Shown: positions 11,178 to 12,543 of the stretch, one piece after another
How positions within the stretch are numbered: the first letter of the stretch is position 1
Layout: every line of letters starts with the position of its first letter
Source: Candidatus Pacearchaeota archaeon
GTDB taxonomy: Archaea; Nanobdellota; Nanobdellia; Pacearchaeales; GW2011-AR1
Assembly: GCA_002688335.1 (NCBI GenBank)
Contig: NZCQ01000008.1
Location: 11,599-24,141 of the forward strand
Direction: 5' to 3'
DNA length: 12,543 nt
Notes under the pieces: model-generated
The model's database searches: none
Told to the model about the DNA's origin: nothing
Seen by the model: the letters and a program-made list of their open reading frames with translations, nothing else
Program-made: the position numbers and the translations under genes

Positions 11178-12359
11178 ATGACTAAATACAAACCTGCTTT
11201 CAATAATTTATTCGCTTTTGAAGATTATAAGGTTTGTGGAGTTTCAGTTGAAAAGGATAATGTTCTTGTTAACTTGTCAAAACGCAGGAAGACAGGAATT
11301 TGCCCTTGTTGTGAAAGGAGGTGTAAGGTAGTTGAGGCGTTCCAGAGAAAAGTAAGAGATTTATCTGTTAGCGGAAGAGATTGCTATCTTGAACTACAAA
11401 CATATCACGTTTCTTGCAAATGTGGTTATTATGGTATGGAGAAACTAGATTTTCTAGATAAGTATAGCAGATACACAAATAGATTTGTGCAGTATGTTGC
11501 AGAACTTTGCAAAACTATGAGTCTAGTAGATGTGAGCAATGCAGCTCACATTGATTGGAAAACCGCTAAGAGAATTGACTTATTAGAACTTGAGAAATTA
11601 ATTACAAGTTTAGAAAAAGTAAATCCCACAGGAATTGGTATTGATGAGATAGCTTATGAAAAAGGCCATAAATATCTAACAGTGGTAAGAGAGATTGGCG
11701 GAGGAGTTATCTGGATTGGGAAAGGAAGAAAAAAAGATACACTAAATGAATTTTTTACAGAACTTGGAGAAAAGAAATGTAGAAAGATTACCGTTGCTGT
11801 TATTGATATGTGGAATCCATATATTGCAAGTATTAAGGAAAATACAAATGCTGAAATAGTGTTTGACAAGTTTCACGTGATAAAGAAAATCAATGAGGCT
11901 GTAGATAAAATAAGAAAAAAAGAGTTTGCTCAGGCTAGTGAAGATGAAAGAATAAGAATGAAGAGAAAAAGATTTCTTATTTTGAAGAGAGGCGAGAATC
12001 TTAGTAAGGATCAAAAAGATTCACTCGAAGAACTAATGGTTAAGAATACTAATCTGTATGTAGCTTACTTGCTCAAAGAGCAGGTTTCAGAAGTCTTTGA
12101 AGAAACAGATCTAAAAAAAGGAATTGCTAGATTAGAAAAATGGATTGAGAATGTTAGGAAAATAAATGTAGACGCATTTAGTAAAGTTCTTGAAATGATG
12201 GAATCTCATTGGGAAGGGATAATCAACTACTTCAAGCACCATCTTACCAATGCAGCTTCTGAAGGATTTAATCGCAAGATTAATGTTATTAGAAGAAGAG
12301 CCTGCGGATTTAGGGACTTGCATTATTTCCAGCTGAAAATTCTACAGACTTGTCAATAA
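11178..12359 (+). CDS. ISL3-family DDE transposase (393 aa)
   Basis: An N-terminal zinc-binding region has CPCCERRC (42-49) and a second pair at C80/C82 (SCKCGYYG), as in ISL3 transposases. A short helix-turn-helix stretch follows (about 115-135, SLVDVSNAAHIDWKTAKRI). The DDE catalytic core holds D156 (GIGIDEIAYEKGH), D210 (VAVIDMWNPY) and E362 (NAASEGFNRKINVIRRRACG), all in the usual contexts. DKFHVIKKIN at 230-239 is another family signature. Length is normal and the frame is unbroken, so the enzyme is probably active. ATG 11178 follows AGGAA, and ATG 11174 is out of frame. It is the only gene of the element. Confidence 0.9.
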   Translation: MTKYKPAFNNLFAFEDYKVCGVSVEKDNVLVNLSKRRKTGICPCCERRCKVVEAFQRKVRDLSVSGRDCYLELQTYHVSCKCGYYGMEKLDFLDKYSRYTNRFVQYVAELCKTMSLVDVSNAAHIDWKTAKRIDLLELEKLITSLEKVNPTGIGIDEIAYEKGHKYLTVVREIGGGVIWIGKGRKKDTLNEFFTELGEKKCRKITVAVIDMWNPYIASIKENTNAEIVFDKFHVIKKINEAVDKIRKKEFAQASEDERIRMKRKRFLILKRGENLSKDQKDSLEELMVKNTNLYVAYLLKEQVSEVFEETDLKKGIARLEKWIENVRKINVDAFSKVLEMMESHWEGIINYFKHHLTNAASEGFNRKINVIRRRACGFRDLHYFQLKILQTCQ

Positions 12360-12433
12360 ACGATGATAGAAATATTATTAGTTGTAGAGAAAACTCTAAC
12401 GAGTATTAGGATATTATCGTATCAATATTTTTG

Positions 12434-12468
12434 GAAAATTTGGGTTATGCGAAGCTTCCCAAATTTTC
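12434..12468. terminator. Perfect 11-bp hairpin in the right end of the insertion sequence
   Basis: GAAAATTTGGG (12434-12444) pairs fully with CCCAAATTTTC (12458-12468). The loop is TTATGCGAAGCTT, with a possible GC-GAA-GC mini-stem. It lies 75 nt after the transposase stop and 52 bp from the right inverted repeat. No T run follows, so it may stop or shield transcripts, or aid recognition of the element's end. Confidence 0.5.
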
Positions 12469-12543
12469 AGGTTGAAGAGGTGGAAATTGTTATTTTATAG
12501 AGGGTAAAATGAGATTATCTATTCAAAATGTGGAGAAGAGCCA

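Larger units (their letters stand above)
11124..12542 (+). mobile_element. Complete ISL3-family insertion sequence (1419 bp)
   Basis: The left end (11124-11146, opening GGTCCTTCTCC) and the right end read in reverse (12542-12520, opening GGCTCTTCTCC) agree at 18 of 23 positions. GGCTCTT-type tips are characteristic of the ISL3 family. A full transposase lies between them. ISL3 elements usually duplicate 8 bp of target. The left flank gives ATAATTAA (11116-11123). The single base visible to the right (A at 12543) is consistent but proves nothing. Confidence 0.85.

Overview
The window looks like a piece of an AT-rich archaeal genome, most likely a DPANN lineage of the Pacearchaeota/Woesearchaeota type. 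The case rests on four things. Genes are preceded by TATA boxes whose centre lies about 25 nt before the ATG, so many messages appear leaderless. Other genes have a strong GGAGG ribosome site. There is a run of small secreted proteins with cysteine-rich and Ig-like domains of a kind I associate with these archaea. There are also PIN, NYN and ParB-like small proteins typical of their accessory regions. I recognise no rRNA, tRNA or CRISPR array.

Layout. Positions 2-253 hold the end of an unknown gene, followed by a small, possibly frameshifted ORF (324-425). An intergenic stretch with two structured hairpin repeats (A, B) comes next. Positions 849-1593 hold a tail-to-tail overlapping pair: a small UBA-like protein (+) and a PIN-domain protein (-). 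Repeat C follows, then a long structured leader (1967-2272) with a possible leaderless ORF, which precedes an acidic surface-layer-like protein (2273-3454). A second tail-to-tail overlapping pair lies at 3600-4446: an antitoxin-like protein (+) and a PIN gene (-) broken by an in-frame TAA. Positions 4544-7817 carry three secreted proteins. Two are Ig-like paralogues, and two share a promoter and a hairpin leader. A minus-strand pair of tiny membrane proteins sits between them. A ParB-like gene (-) and an unknown gene (+) diverge from interleaved promoters at 8265-8333. Repeat D follows, then a secreted ThuA/GATase-like plus CARDB-like protein (8952-9959), a 48-aa gene (-), an array of three 18-bp repeats, and an NYN/LabA-like nuclease (10227-10781). 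A GC-rich, structured, probably noncoding RNA is encoded on the minus strand (about 10943-10772). The window ends with an intact ISL3-family insertion sequence (11124-12542) that has split a small ribbon-helix-helix gene.

How it fits together. The secreted proteins form a cell-surface block, and two of them (6234 and 7266) look co-regulated through an identical promoter and a GNRA-capped 5' hairpin. The PIN pairs, NYN protein, ParB-like protein and RHH regulator form an accessory block with signs of decay and transposition. The least explained material is RNA-like: four copies of a CTTCGG-centred hairpin family, the switch-like leader of the surface-layer-like gene, and the 10772-10943 RNA candidate. 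All functional assignments are from motif recognition by eye.
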